A stretch of 64,000 nucleotides of DNA from Ruminococcus flavefaciens (GTDB lineage: Bacteria > Bacillota > Clostridia > Oscillospirales > Ruminococcaceae). The stretch covers positions 34,019-98,018 of the forward strand of contig JAMPIL010000005.1 of NCBI GenBank assembly GCA_023662725.1, read 5' to 3'. Below, one piece after another: positions 55,265 to 64,000 of this stretch. Under the pieces are notes generated by a model. It ran no database searches. It had not been told where the DNA came from and saw only the letters and a program-made list of their open reading frames with translations. The number at the start of each line of letters is the position of its first letter. The stretch's first letter is position 1. The translations under genes were made by a program, and so were the position numbers.

Positions 55265-56992
55265 ATGTATAAAACAATTTTTTCTAAGGTCGGGGAGTAT
55301 AAAAAACAAGCTGTTTTAGCCCCGATAACGATTGTTGGCGAAGTAATTATGGAGGTTACGATACCTATGGTTATGTCGAAAATAATCGACAACGGTATCA
55401 AAGCCGGAAAAATCAGTTACGTTGCCGGAATGGGATTGCTTATGGTCGCAATGGCTTTGGTTTCGCTGTTTTTCGGAGCGTTAGCAGGTCGGTTCAGCGC
55501 TGTTGCGGCAATGGGATTTGCCAAAAATTTGAGGAATTCACTTTTCCATAAGGTTCAGGATTTTTCGTTCTCAAACGTTGATAAATTTTCGACCGCTTCT
55601 CTTACAACAAGACTTACAACCGATGTCACAAACGTTCAGAATGCGTTTATGATGTTTATAAGAATGGCGTTCCGTGCGCCGATAATGCTGATAAGCGCTA
55701 CGGTTATGGCGGTTTGCATTAAGCCGAATCTTGCTGTTGTTTTTCTGTTTGCTATTCCTGTTCTTGGAACGGCGCTGTTCTTTATCGTTACAAAAGCTCA
55801 TCCGAGATTTGAAAAAATGCTTAAACAATATGACGGAATGAACGCAAGAGTTCAGGAGAATCTTACCGGTATAAGAGTGGTAAAAGCTTTCGTCAGAGAA
55901 GAACACGAAAAAAAGCTATTTACGGAAAATACCGATAAGGTAAGACGTGCGCAGGTTTTCGCCGAGAAGCTTGTTATTCTGAATATGCCTATCATGCAGA
56001 TTGTTGTGTATGCCTGCATAGTGGCAATTCTCTGGTTCGGCGGAAATATGGCTGTTGACGGAAACTTGCAGACAGGTCAGCTTTCAAGCTTTATCATGTA
56101 TGTCGGACAGATTCTTATGTCGCTTATGATGCTTTCGATGCTCTTTATTATGTTTGTTATTTCAAGAGCTTCAATGCAGCGTATCTACGAGGTTTTATCG
56201 GAAGAGCCTTCTATTTCTAATCCCGAAAATGCAGAAGTTTCAGCAAAAGACGGCTCCGTATGTTTTAAAAATGTCAGCTTCAGTTACTACGGAGATAAAA
56301 ATAATCTTGCCCTTGAAAAAATCAATCTTGATATAAAATCAGGCGAAACGATCGGAATTATCGGCGGAACAGGTTCATCGAAAAGTTCGCTGGTTCAGCT
56401 TATTCCACGTCTATATGACGCTACGGAGGGCGATGTTATAGTCGGCGGACATAACGTTAGGGAATATTCTCTTGAAACCCTTAGAAATCAGGTTGCAATG
56501 GTTTTGCAGAAGAATGTTCTGTTTTCCGGCACTATCAAGGAAAATCTCCGCTGGGGCGACGAAAATGCGAGCGACGATGAGATCGTTGAAGCCTGCAAGG
56601 ATGCCTGCGCTCACGATTTTATCATGAATTTCCCGGACGGCTATGATACCGACCTCGGTCAGGGCGGCGTAAACGTTTCCGGCGGACAGAAGCAGAGACT
56701 TTGTATCGCAAGAGCGCTTCTTAAAAAGCCGAAAATCATTATTCTTGACGATTCCACAAGCGCCGTTGATACGGCTACCGACAGCAGCATCAGAAAGGCA
56801 TTCCGTGAGAAGCTTTCGGAAACTACTACATTTATTATCGCTCAGAGAATTTCATCCGTTCAGGATGCCGACAGAATAATCGTTATGGATGACGGAAAAA
56901 TTTCCGCTATCGGAACTCATAACGAACTTATGAAAACAAATGCTATTTACCGTGAGGTATATGATTCCCAGCAGAAAGGAGCCGATGAATAA
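55265..56992 (+). CDS. Heterodimeric ABC exporter, subunit A (degenerate site)
   Basis: A 575-residue type IV exporter subunit with six membrane helices at residues 1-320 and an ATPase domain. Walker A is GGTGSSKSS near 365 (second Gly of GxGK is Ser), the signature NVSGGQKQR near 470, and the residue after Walker B is Asp (IIILDDSTSAVD) instead of the catalytic Glu. That marks the noncanonical half of heterodimers of the BmrCD/LmrCD/TM287-288 type. The ATG follows AAAGGAG. Its stop overlaps the next start by one base. Confidence 0.93.
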   Translation: MYKTIFSKVGEYKKQAVLAPITIVGEVIMEVTIPMVMSKIIDNGIKAGKISYVAGMGLLMVAMALVSLFFGALAGRFSAVAAMGFAKNLRNSLFHKVQDFSFSNVDKFSTASLTTRLTTDVTNVQNAFMMFIRMAFRAPIMLISATVMAVCIKPNLAVVFLFAIPVLGTALFFIVTKAHPRFEKMLKQYDGMNARVQENLTGIRVVKAFVREEHEKKLFTENTDKVRRAQVFAEKLVILNMPIMQIVVYACIVAILWFGGNMAVDGNLQTGQLSSFIMYVGQILMSLMMLSMLFIMFVISRASMQRIYEVLSEEPSISNPENAEVSAKDGSVCFKNVSFSYYGDKNNLALEKINLDIKSGETIGIIGGTGSSKSSLVQLIPRLYDATEGDVIVGGHNVREYSLETLRNQVAMVLQKNVLFSGTIKENLRWGDENASDDEIVEACKDACAHDFIMNFPDGYDTDLGQGGVNVSGGQKQRLCIARALLKKPKIIILDDSTSAVDTATDSSIRKAFREKLSETTTFIIAQRISSVQDADRIIVMDDGKISAIGTHNELMKTNAIYREVYDSQQKGADE

Positions 56993-58881
56993 TGCCGCCA
57001 AGAAATGTGCATCCCGGAGCAAAGCCGGAGCAGGCTTTCGGTACTCTTAAACGAATTTTCAGCTATATGTACGGATTCAAGATTCAGCTTATTTTGGTCG
57101 TTATCGGAATCGTTTTAAGCGCCGGAGCAGGCATTGCCGGAAATTATCTTCTCAAGCCTCTCATTGATAACATTGAAGAAAGCCTTACTCTTGGAAAATG
57201 GGATAAAAATGGATTTATAGGGATTCTTACCGTTATGGGAGCAATTTATCTGCTCGGAGCGTTATCTTCACTCTTTTATCAGAGGATGATGCTTAAAATT
57301 TCAACCGAAACTCTTATGCGCATTAGAAACGATCTTTTCAGCAAAATGGAGTCGCTTCCGATAAGATATTTCGATAAACATACTCACGGTGAGCTTATGA
57401 GTCTTTATACGAACGATACTGACGCTATCCGTGAAATGCTAAGCAACAGCGTTGCTCAGTTTATAAGCTCGGCGATCACTATTGTCGGAGTTTTCACAGC
57501 TATGCTCATTTACAGCTGGCAGCTTACAATTATTGTGGTCGTTATGCTGTTTATTATCGTTAAAGTTATCGGCGCTATCGGTTCAAGAAGCGGAAAGGGT
57601 TTTATTGCTCAACAGAAGGCAATAGGAGCTGTAAACGGCTATATTGAGGAAATGATAGACGGTCAGAAGGTCGTTAAGGTTTTTACTCATGAGGATAAGA
57701 CCTGCGAGGAATTTGAAAAGCTCAACGGTGAACTGTGCGAGGCTGCTACAAGAGCGAACACTTTTGCAAATATTCTTATGCCTATTATGAACAATCTCTC
57801 TTATCTGCATTATGCAGTAACCGCTATTGCCGGAGGTATTATGACTGTAAAGGGTATCGGCGGAATGACTATAGGAACTGTAGTATCTTATCTTCAGTTC
57901 ACAAGACAGTTCTCACAGCCGATCACTCAGGTTTCACAGCAGCTTAATTCAGTTTTAACGGCTCTTGCCGGAGCAGAGCGTATTTTCAAGGTCATTGACG
58001 AAGAACCGGAAGAGGATAACGGTTATGTTACTCTTGTTAATGCGAATATTGCTCCCGATGGAACGATAACCGAATCTGCTGAACGCACCGGAAGATGGGC
58101 TTGGAAGCATCCTCACAAAGCAGACGGAACTGTTACATACACGGAAGTTAAGGGAAAAGTTGAATTTGATGAGGTGGTTTTCGGGTATGAGCCTAATAAA
58201 ACCGTTCTCAACGGCATTTCTCTCTATGCTAAATCTGGACAGAAAATCGCTTTCGTTGGTTCAACCGGTGCAGGAAAAACTACTATCACCAACCTTATAA
58301 ACCGTTTTTATGATGTCCCTGACGGAAAAATACGCTACGACGGTATCAATATAAATAAAATCAAAAAAGACGATCTTCGTCGCTCGCAGTCCATTGTTTT
58401 ACAGGATACGCATTTGTTTACCGGAACTGTTATGGATAATATCCGATACGGCAAGCTTGATGCAACTGATGAGGAAATATACGCAGCAGCAAAGCTTGCC
58501 AATGCTGACAGCTTTATCAGTCATCTTGAAAACGGTTATGATACTATGCTTACGTCCGATGGAGCAAATCTTAGTCAGGGACAACGTCAGCTTCTCGCTA
58601 TTGCAAGAGCCGCTGTTGCAGATCCGCCCGTACTTATTCTCGATGAGGCGACAAGCTCTATTGATACACGAACAGAATCGCTTATCGAAAAGGGTATGGA
58701 TAGTCTTATGGAGGGAAGAACGGTATTCGTTATTGCTCACAGGCTTTCGACTGTCCGCAATTCTCACGCTATTATGGTTCTTGAACAGGGTAAAATCATT
58801 GAACGTGGCAATCACGATGAACTTATTTCTCAGCATGGAAAATATTATCAGCTCTATACAGGAATGTTTGAGCTTAGTTGA
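56992..58881 (+). CDS. Heterodimeric ABC exporter, subunit B (catalytic half)
   Basis: A 629-residue partner of the preceding subunit. It has a longer N-terminus, six membrane helices, a roughly 45-residue insertion before the ATPase domain (near residues 340-390, PEEDNGYVTLVN to KADGTVTYTE), Walker A GSTGAGKTT near 422, signature NLSQGQRQL and Walker B VLILDEATSSID with the catalytic Glu. It probably exports drugs, peptides or lipids; the substrate is unknown. Confidence 0.93.
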   Translation: MPPRNVHPGAKPEQAFGTLKRIFSYMYGFKIQLILVVIGIVLSAGAGIAGNYLLKPLIDNIEESLTLGKWDKNGFIGILTVMGAIYLLGALSSLFYQRMMLKISTETLMRIRNDLFSKMESLPIRYFDKHTHGELMSLYTNDTDAIREMLSNSVAQFISSAITIVGVFTAMLIYSWQLTIIVVVMLFIIVKVIGAIGSRSGKGFIAQQKAIGAVNGYIEEMIDGQKVVKVFTHEDKTCEEFEKLNGELCEAATRANTFANILMPIMNNLSYLHYAVTAIAGGIMTVKGIGGMTIGTVVSYLQFTRQFSQPITQVSQQLNSVLTALAGAERIFKVIDEEPEEDNGYVTLVNANIAPDGTITESAERTGRWAWKHPHKADGTVTYTEVKGKVEFDEVVFGYEPNKTVLNGISLYAKSGQKIAFVGSTGAGKTTITNLINRFYDVPDGKIRYDGININKIKKDDLRRSQSIVLQDTHLFTGTVMDNIRYGKLDATDEEIYAAAKLANADSFISHLENGYDTMLTSDGANLSQGQRQLLAIARAAVADPPVLILDEATSSIDTRTESLIEKGMDSLMEGRTVFVIAHRLSTVRNSHAIMVLEQGKIIERGNHDELISQHGKYYQLYTGMFELS

Positions 58882-58937
58882 TGTGGATTTTGTACAATGT
58901 GAAACTTTATTATGCTGAATTTTGTTGAATATGCATA

Positions 58938-58966
58938 TTGAAATTTTTGTGAAAATTGTGTATTAT
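58938..58966 (+). promoter_or_regulatory. Putative promoter of the 59065 lipoprotein gene
   Basis: TTGAAA at 58938-58943 and TATTAT at 58961-58966 with 17 bp spacing, about 100 bp before the ATG. Confidence 0.55.
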
Positions 58967-59064
58967 TTATTTATAATATATCTGAAGGCTTGATGAACAC
59001 CCTCTTTAATTGGTCTGCCTTCAGCAATGATATCTGCGATTTTTACAGAAAGAGGTTATCAATT

Positions 59065-59817
59065 ATGAATAACAAGAAAATTTTAGCTTCAATTATGGCT
59101 TCGTTAATGGTTTGCGGAACATTCGCTTCATGCAGCGGCGGAAACAGCTCGGAAACGAAAGATTCTTCGGAGGCTGAAACTACAACAGAAGGTCCTACAG
59201 AGGCTGATACTCCCGTTCCGACTGCTGCTGTTGAAGATACAGACGTTGAAGAGTCGATCGTTGCTAAGTCCGGCGAAGCTTATCTTGCTATAAATGAAGA
59301 GCAGGGCTGGTGTAAATATTTCGGACTCAACGACGATCCGTCCCAGACTATGCTTTCGTATAATGCAGGAGTTGTTCCGATAACAGGAAACGGACGCTAT
59401 ACAGTAAGCGTTACCGCTGATACAAACGGATTCAGACTTGATACAACTGGCGATGCCGGCGATTACAGCGTTGTTCCTTCCGGACTTATGTTCTCGGCTC
59501 TTATGATCAAGGACGGAAAAACTTTATTCCCCAATGCTGTTCTTACTATTGATTCTATCGTTGTTGACGGAAAAGAGATAACTCTTTCCGCTAAGGGATA
59601 TACATCTTCTGATGACGGAAAAGAACTTCGTTCAAATATTTATAACCAGTGGGCAACAAATCTTCCTGACGATGCGGTTTCAACTGAGGGTGCGCTCGTT
59701 GTTGACGGAAATCCTACCGACGCAGCAGCTGATTATTCGTCATGTATTGTAAATCTTGATGATTTTGCCACATGGACAACTGTTGAAGTAAATTTTACAG
59801 TATCCGGAATTGAATAA
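59065..59817 (+). CDS. Putative lipoprotein, beta-sandwich-like, unknown
   Basis: From ATG 59065 (AGAGG upstream) this is a 250-residue lipoprotein (lipobox in TFASCSGG). A Ser/Glu/Thr linker follows to about residue 60, then a beta-rich domain (GEAYLAINEEQGWCKYFGL, GRYTVSVTADTNGFRLDT). It could be a binding domain for carbohydrate, judged only by its look and by the neighbouring lyase. Ends 257 nt before the PL11 gene. A reading 25 codons upstream is not supported. Confidence 0.7.
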   Translation: MNNKKILASIMASLMVCGTFASCSGGNSSETKDSSEAETTTEGPTEADTPVPTAAVEDTDVEESIVAKSGEAYLAINEEQGWCKYFGLNDDPSQTMLSYNAGVVPITGNGRYTVSVTADTNGFRLDTTGDAGDYSVVPSGLMFSALMIKDGKTLFPNAVLTIDSIVVDGKEITLSAKGYTSSDDGKELRSNIYNQWATNLPDDAVSTEGALVVDGNPTDAAADYSSCIVNLDDFATWTTVEVNFTVSGIE

Positions 59818-59837
59818 GATTAATTATTAGTTTTAAT

Positions 59838-59875
59838 TGCTCTCTCTGTTTCGGCAGAGGGAGCTGATTTTATAT
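59838..59875 (+). terminator. Terminator after the 59065 lipoprotein gene
   Basis: Arms GCTCTCTCTG and CAGAGGGAGC with a TTTCGG loop, followed by TGATTTTAT. Confidence 0.7.
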
Positions 59876-59965
59876 TCTAAAAAATTCTGATTTGTATTTG
59901 AAACTGATATATTTTATTTTTTAGATGATTAAATGTGCTTTTTTTCTGTTTTCACCGCAAAATAC

Positions 59966-59994
59966 TTGACATACAAGTAAAATTTTGCTATAAT
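59966..59994 (+). promoter_or_regulatory. SigA promoter of the PL11 lyase gene
   Basis: Perfect TTGACA at 59966-59971 and TATAAT at 59989-59994 with a 17-bp spacer. Confidence 0.92.
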
Positions 59995-60074
59995 GTTATT
60001 TACTATAAAATATTACATAAATAGGCATATGTAATGCGGAAATATTTAACTTTATACTAAAGGAGAGATGTGAA

Positions 60075-63000
60075 ATGAAGAAGAAATTTCTTAAAAGTAC
60101 TGCCTGCGCTCTTTGTGCAGCTCTTTCGGTAAGTGCATTTCCTGCGGTTCAGTATATGGATACCGCTGCGGTTGATGAAGAATATTTTGTCGTCGGCGAT
60201 GTTATTAATAACGACGGTGTTACTAATGAGGACGCTCTTGCTATCCAGAAGCATATGCTTGAACTTGAGCGTATAACGGGTGACAAAGCTCTTGCTGCTG
60301 CGGATGCAAACTGTGATGGAAAAATAGATATGTCTGATGCCGTTTCTATTATGATATGGAATACAACTGCAAGAAAAAGTCTCTACGTTGGTGAACTCCA
60401 CAAGCTTTCAACCGGCAAAGATGTTGTGATAGATCCGGCGGAAACCGATCTTATCAATGCTGAATCTCAAAACAGCTACACTGATTTCAGTAGAGCTGAA
60501 AGTTCATCTTCATTTGGATTTATCGCTCATCAGGACGGAAATTATAAATTCCGTATTAAGTATAGAAGCAGTTCCGACTGCGAAATGCGTCTTATTCTGA
60601 ATAACAGTGATGTTTATACAAAGGTGCAGTTTGAAAAAACAGACGATGAAGACGGTGAGGCTATTGCCATTGTAAAAATTGCCGAAGGCGATGTAAATGT
60701 GATTCTGGATGCACCCGACGGAGGAGCTGAAATCGCTTCGATCGATATATGCGTCGGTTCAAACAATCCGGACGATGTTTATCCGCTTGATAAGCCTCCT
60801 GTTACTGCGCCTGCCGTTACTACGACTACAACTACTACGACCACCACTTCTGAAACGACGACAACAACTACTACAACCACTGCTGCAGTTCCTGTAAAAG
60901 AACGTTATTACGCTGTTGAAGCCGATTATTACAAGGGAATAAGGGAAAATACCAATGCTGGATTTGCCGGGGAAGCTTATGTGAATTATGATAATCTTAT
61001 CGGAAGCTATGTTGAATGGACTGTAGACGCTCCAGCCGACGGCAATTATGAGGTTGATTTCCGATATGCAAACGGTACGGACGCTAACCGTCAGGTTAAG
61101 GTTATCACCAACGGCGATAAGGAATATGGCGAATATGTTGATTTTGAGGGAACCGGAAGCTGGACGGAGTGGAGCGATAAAAAAATTGTCGTTTACCTTA
61201 AAAAGGGCACAAATACTATTAAAGCTTACGCTGTAACTGCAAACGGCGGTCCGAATATGGACTATATTGAGATAATTTCAACCGATAAATCTGCTCCGCA
61301 TAATAAGGCAACTTCCGGAAAACGTGTTGAAAATCTCGACAGAGGAGTTTCTTCTGCTCATGCTAAAAACGGTAATCTCGTCAGCTGGAGACTTCTTGCA
61401 ACAGATAATGAAAATACAACATTTGATCTCTGGAAAAACGGTCAGGAAAAGCTCGCTACCTTTACAGCAGATCAGGCAACGAATTATTTCGATAATGGCG
61501 GTCTTGCTACAGACTGGTATACTATTGATGTTTATGTTGACGGCGAATGCACTGAATTTGCTCAGAGTTCGATCAATTATACCAATACTAACAGCGGTCA
61601 GAGTGGGGCTTATTTCGATATTCCGACTCAGAAGCCCGCTGATATGACCATGCCGGACGGTACGGTCTGCACATACACTGAAAACGACTGCTCGGTCGGT
61701 GACGCTGACGGTGACGGACAGTATGAGATATTCGTTAAATGGGATCCCTCGAATTCGCAGGATAACTCTAAAAACGGATATACAGGAAATGTCTTTATAG
61801 ACTGCTATAAGCTGGACGGAACTTTTTTATGGCGTATTGATCTCGGAAAAAATATCCGTGCAGGCGCACATTATACGCAGTTTATGGTTTATGATTTCGA
61901 CGGCGACGGTAAATCGGAGCTGATTTGCAAGACTGCGGACGGAACTAAGGACGGTCAGGGCAATTATGTGGGCGATCCTTCTAAGGATTACCGTTCAGCA
62001 GCAGGAAGGATTCTTGAAGGTCCTGAATATCTTACTCTGTTTGACGGCGCAACAGGTAAGGCTCTTGATACTATTGATTATAAGCCGGCAAGAGGCAATT
62101 ATAACGATTGGGGCGATAATTACGGCAACCGTGTAGACCGTTTTACTGCCTGTGTTGCTTATCTCGACGGTCAGCGTCCGAGCGCTGTTTTCGGAAGAGG
62201 ATATTATACAAGAGCTGCTGTTACCGCTTATAATGTCGAGAACGGCAAGCTCAAGGAATACTGGGCTTGGGATACAGGATTCAATGTTTCTGCAAAGGGA
62301 TACGGTGACGGAAATCACCATATTCTCGGCGCTGATGTTGACGGCGACGGCAAGGATGAAATTGTAGTTGGTTCTGCTGTTATAGACGATAACGGAGAAC
62401 TGCTTTATACATCAAGCCTTGCTCATGGAGACGCTATTCATATCGGCGACTTTGATCCGACAAATCCCGGACTTGAAATATTCCAGTGCCTTGAAGACGA
62501 AAAACATCCGAACGGAACTGAAGTTAATTTCGGTGTTATTTTCCGTGACGGAAAAACAGGCAAAACTTTATTCCGTGAAACTGCCGACGGAGATACGGGC
62601 AGAGCAATTGCCGATAACCTTATTGCCGGAAATGGCGGTGCGGAAATGATTGGTTCACACAGCGCCGATGTTCATCTTGCAAACGGCAATTACGATGTTG
62701 TCTGCCAGTGGTCGGATATTACAAAGTGGGGACAGAATTCAGTTGTTTACTGGACGGACGTTCTTGAAAGAGCTGTTCTTGACAGAACTATGGCAGATCA
62801 ATACGGCAAGGGCAGAGTCTTTACAGGCGACGGTGTAAGCTATAACAATGCGTCAAAATCAAATGCGTGTCTTACCTGCGATCTTACAGGTGATTGGCGA
62901 GAGGAAATGATTTTCCGCAAGAGCGACGGGACAGGTCTCAGAGTATTTACAACAACTTATACAACACAGTATAATTTATACAGTCTTATGCATAATCCGC

Positions 63001-63122
63001 AGTACAGAATCCAGGTTGCTGCACAGAATAACGGCTATAATCAGCCTCCGCATACTGATTATTATATTGATTCTGAGGAATATGTTAGACCTGAAGAACC
63101 AGATGTTTGGTCTGTAGACTGA
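60075..63122 (+). CDS. Secreted rhamnogalacturonan lyase (PL11) with dockerin and CBMs
   Basis: A 1015-residue exported pectin-degrading enzyme. Order: signal peptide (1 to about 35); N-terminal dockerin (40-95, first calcium loop NNDGVTNEDA is degenerate, second DANCDGKIDMSD normal); a beta-sandwich domain (about 115-235); a Thr-rich linker (243-272); a CBM35-like domain (276-403); and PL11 (about 413-1012) with repeated DxDGDGK-type calcium motifs (DADGDGQYEIFVKWDPSN, DVDGDGKDEIVVGS). PL11 cleaves the rhamnogalacturonan I backbone by beta-elimination. The dockerin suggests assembly on a cellulosome; an N-terminal location is uncommon. Confidence 0.93.
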   Translation: MKKKFLKSTACALCAALSVSAFPAVQYMDTAAVDEEYFVVGDVINNDGVTNEDALAIQKHMLELERITGDKALAAADANCDGKIDMSDAVSIMIWNTTARKSLYVGELHKLSTGKDVVIDPAETDLINAESQNSYTDFSRAESSSSFGFIAHQDGNYKFRIKYRSSSDCEMRLILNNSDVYTKVQFEKTDDEDGEAIAIVKIAEGDVNVILDAPDGGAEIASIDICVGSNNPDDVYPLDKPPVTAPAVTTTTTTTTTTSETTTTTTTTTAAVPVKERYYAVEADYYKGIRENTNAGFAGEAYVNYDNLIGSYVEWTVDAPADGNYEVDFRYANGTDANRQVKVITNGDKEYGEYVDFEGTGSWTEWSDKKIVVYLKKGTNTIKAYAVTANGGPNMDYIEIISTDKSAPHNKATSGKRVENLDRGVSSAHAKNGNLVSWRLLATDNENTTFDLWKNGQEKLATFTADQATNYFDNGGLATDWYTIDVYVDGECTEFAQSSINYTNTNSGQSGAYFDIPTQKPADMTMPDGTVCTYTENDCSVGDADGDGQYEIFVKWDPSNSQDNSKNGYTGNVFIDCYKLDGTFLWRIDLGKNIRAGAHYTQFMVYDFDGDGKSELICKTADGTKDGQGNYVGDPSKDYRSAAGRILEGPEYLTLFDGATGKALDTIDYKPARGNYNDWGDNYGNRVDRFTACVAYLDGQRPSAVFGRGYYTRAAVTAYNVENGKLKEYWAWDTGFNVSAKGYGDGNHHILGADVDGDGKDEIVVGSAVIDDNGELLYTSSLAHGDAIHIGDFDPTNPGLEIFQCLEDEKHPNGTEVNFGVIFRDGKTGKTLFRETADGDTGRAIADNLIAGNGGAEMIGSHSADVHLANGNYDVVCQWSDITKWGQNSVVYWTDVLERAVLDRTMADQYGKGRVFTGDGVSYNNASKSNACLTCDLTGDWREEMIFRKSDGTGLRVFTTTYTTQYNLYSLMHNPQYRIQVAAQNNGYNQPPHTDYYIDSEEYVRPEEPDVWSVD

Positions 63123-63188
63123 TATGTTGAAATCTCCAATTTTTCATATAATTTCTTCTTCGATTTTTGTTATTTAAATTAAATTTAT

Positions 63189-63229
63189 GGCTTGTTCAAT
63201 GGTTTTCCGTTGAATAAGCCTGTTTTTTT
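63189..63229 (+). terminator. Terminator after the PL11 lyase gene
   Basis: Arms GGCTTGTTCAA and TTGAATAAGCC (63189-63199, 63210-63220) are followed by TGTTTTTTT. Confidence 0.85.
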
Positions 63230-63278
63230 GCTCTCTTATAGGAGGGCGCTGCGGAGCCTTTCGGAAAAGGAGGAAAAA

Positions 63279-63902
63279 ATGGAGATATTTGCTAAAGGAA
63301 AAAATATTCCGACGTATGCTTTCGGTAATCTTTTCGTGCAGGGAGAAAATTTTGCCGACACTATCTGCTTTGTGATCGACCGTTACTATAACGGCAGAGA
63401 TCTTATGGATTGCAGCTTTATTATTAGAGGAGTTACTGAGGAAAATTGGGAGGTGGATCAGATTCTTTTCGGTGAGGCGGATGATGAGAAAATTCGTCTT
63501 GAGTGGAGTGTTTCCAATGAATTTACTCATAATTCGGGTACGCTTTCGCTTGAATTGAGCGCTTCTGTTCAGAATGAATATGGCGCCGAATATACCATAA
63601 TTAAATTTGATATGCCTCCGGTGAGCGTGAAACCGACGATTAACGGAAAAAATGGTCCGCTTCCTGAAACTACGGAACAGCTCAAAAACGAGATAACCGA
63701 AGCTGCTTCAAACGGTCTTGAAAAGATTCAGCAGGAAATAGCGGAATTTGATCTTGCGGCGGTTGAATCAAGGCTTGATAAAATGGAGGAGGATACGGCG
63801 GTTTATCTTGCACGTCCGGAGGTAGTTATTCTCACAAAAAATCAGTATGATTCTATCACGCATAAGGAAAGCGTTCTTTATGTAATTGTTGAGGAGGAGT
63901 AA
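63279..63902 (+). CDS. Phage baseplate/tail-like protein
   Basis: A 207-residue protein from ATG 63279 behind AAAAGGAGG. Residues 1-120 have beta-rich blocks (PTYAFGNLFVQGENFADT, TLSLELSASVQNEYG); then TINGKNGPLPETTEQLKNEI, a helix, and the C-terminal VILTKNQYDSITHKESVLYV. The last pattern is often seen in tail-fibre or baseplate proteins of clostridial phages. The reading could be extended upstream but lacks a ribosome site. Function inferred. Confidence 0.6.
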   Translation: MEIFAKGKNIPTYAFGNLFVQGENFADTICFVIDRYYNGRDLMDCSFIIRGVTEENWEVDQILFGEADDEKIRLEWSVSNEFTHNSGTLSLELSASVQNEYGAEYTIIKFDMPPVSVKPTINGKNGPLPETTEQLKNEITEAASNGLEKIQQEIAEFDLAAVESRLDKMEEDTAVYLARPEVVILTKNQYDSITHKESVLYVIVEEE

Positions 63903-63903
63903 A

Positions 63904-64000
63904 ATGACAGGAAACGGAACTAAAGAAAATCCCTATATTATAACAACTGTGGAAGAACTTTACGGCATGGAGGAACTTGGAGGCAGCGATGTTTATTTTG
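63904..64000 (+). CDS. Start of a further gene, truncated by the window edge
   Basis: ATG at 63904, one base after the previous stop and behind GAGGAGGAG. The 32 codons read MTGNGTKENPYIITTVEELY and onward. The G-T-x-x-N-P-Y-I opening is typical of beta-helix-type surface or tail proteins that follow such baseplate genes. The rest is outside the window. Confidence 0.7.
   Translation, partial: MTGNGTKENPYIITTVEELYGMEELGGSDVYF

Noticed and set aside
60806-60890. ACN-rich low-complexity DNA as a possible microsatellite
   Set aside because: It encodes the Thr-rich linker of the PL11 lyase with mixed codons, typical for secreted glycan enzymes.

Overview
The window looks like a chromosomal segment from a fibre-degrading Ruminococcus-type clostridium (Bacillota, Oscillospiraceae). 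The evidence is the Firmicutes ribosomal spc/alpha gene order, strong SigA-type promoters and AGGAGG ribosome sites, a CIRCE element before groESL, dipicolinate synthase genes (a spore-forming lineage), and two secreted proteins with type I dockerins (a CotH protein and a family PL11 rhamnogalacturonan lyase). The species assignment is inference. No rRNA, tRNA or CRISPR array was seen.

Layout. 1-9690 is the end of the spc/alpha operon, rplX to rplQ, with secY, adk, map, a KOW protein, infA and rpoA. 9748-11200 holds a doubly broken secreted metalloprotease and a lipoprotein. 11213-15190 is a response regulator / histidine kinase / HtrA protease unit with a 156-bp MITE-like element inside it. 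15200-18620 holds a TIGR04086 membrane protein and yajC (minus strand), then groES-groEL. 18631-22627 is a minus-strand unit of FAD oxidoreductase, GtrA and a polytopic membrane protein, probably for glycan or lipid-linked sugar work. 22818-24908 is the CotH-dockerin protein. 25017-30125 is a plus-strand operon headed by a SigA promoter with a LexA/SOS box: a coiled-coil protein, a mini sigma-region-4 protein, an Orn/Lys/Arg decarboxylase, holB, ricT (yaaT), queH and a YbaK deacylase.

30150-31627 is dpaA-dpaB with a sigma-K-like promoter. 31656-45973 is a long minus-strand purine cluster: purE, a DUF6440 protein, purC, purF, purM, purN, an archaeal-type purO, a stand-alone AICAR transformylase and purD. 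It is interleaved with membrane proteins, three tandem paralogous lipoproteins and a YD-repeat lipoprotein. Together these genes supply most of IMP synthesis; PurF lacks its N-terminal catalytic cysteine and the last two steps sit on separate proteins. 46016-47108 is a dolichol-phosphate-mannose-synthase-like glycosyltransferase. 47242-48962 is rsmD-coaD plus a coiled-coil protein. 48988-50640 holds a possible immunity protein and prfB. 50867-54590 is a two-gene unit: a 790-residue protein with seven 16-residue repeats, and a helical-repeat protein.

54620-58881 is a MarR regulator with a 42-bp palindromic operator and a heterodimeric ABC exporter. 58938-63229 holds a lipoprotein and the PL11 lyase. 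From 63279 to the end lie a phage-tail-like protein and the start of another gene, possibly the edge of a phage-derived or surface-protein locus. The most promising points for follow-up are the SOS-box operon with the mini sigma protein, the cysteine-less PurF with the split purine pathway, the CotH-dockerin protein and the repeat protein at 51057.
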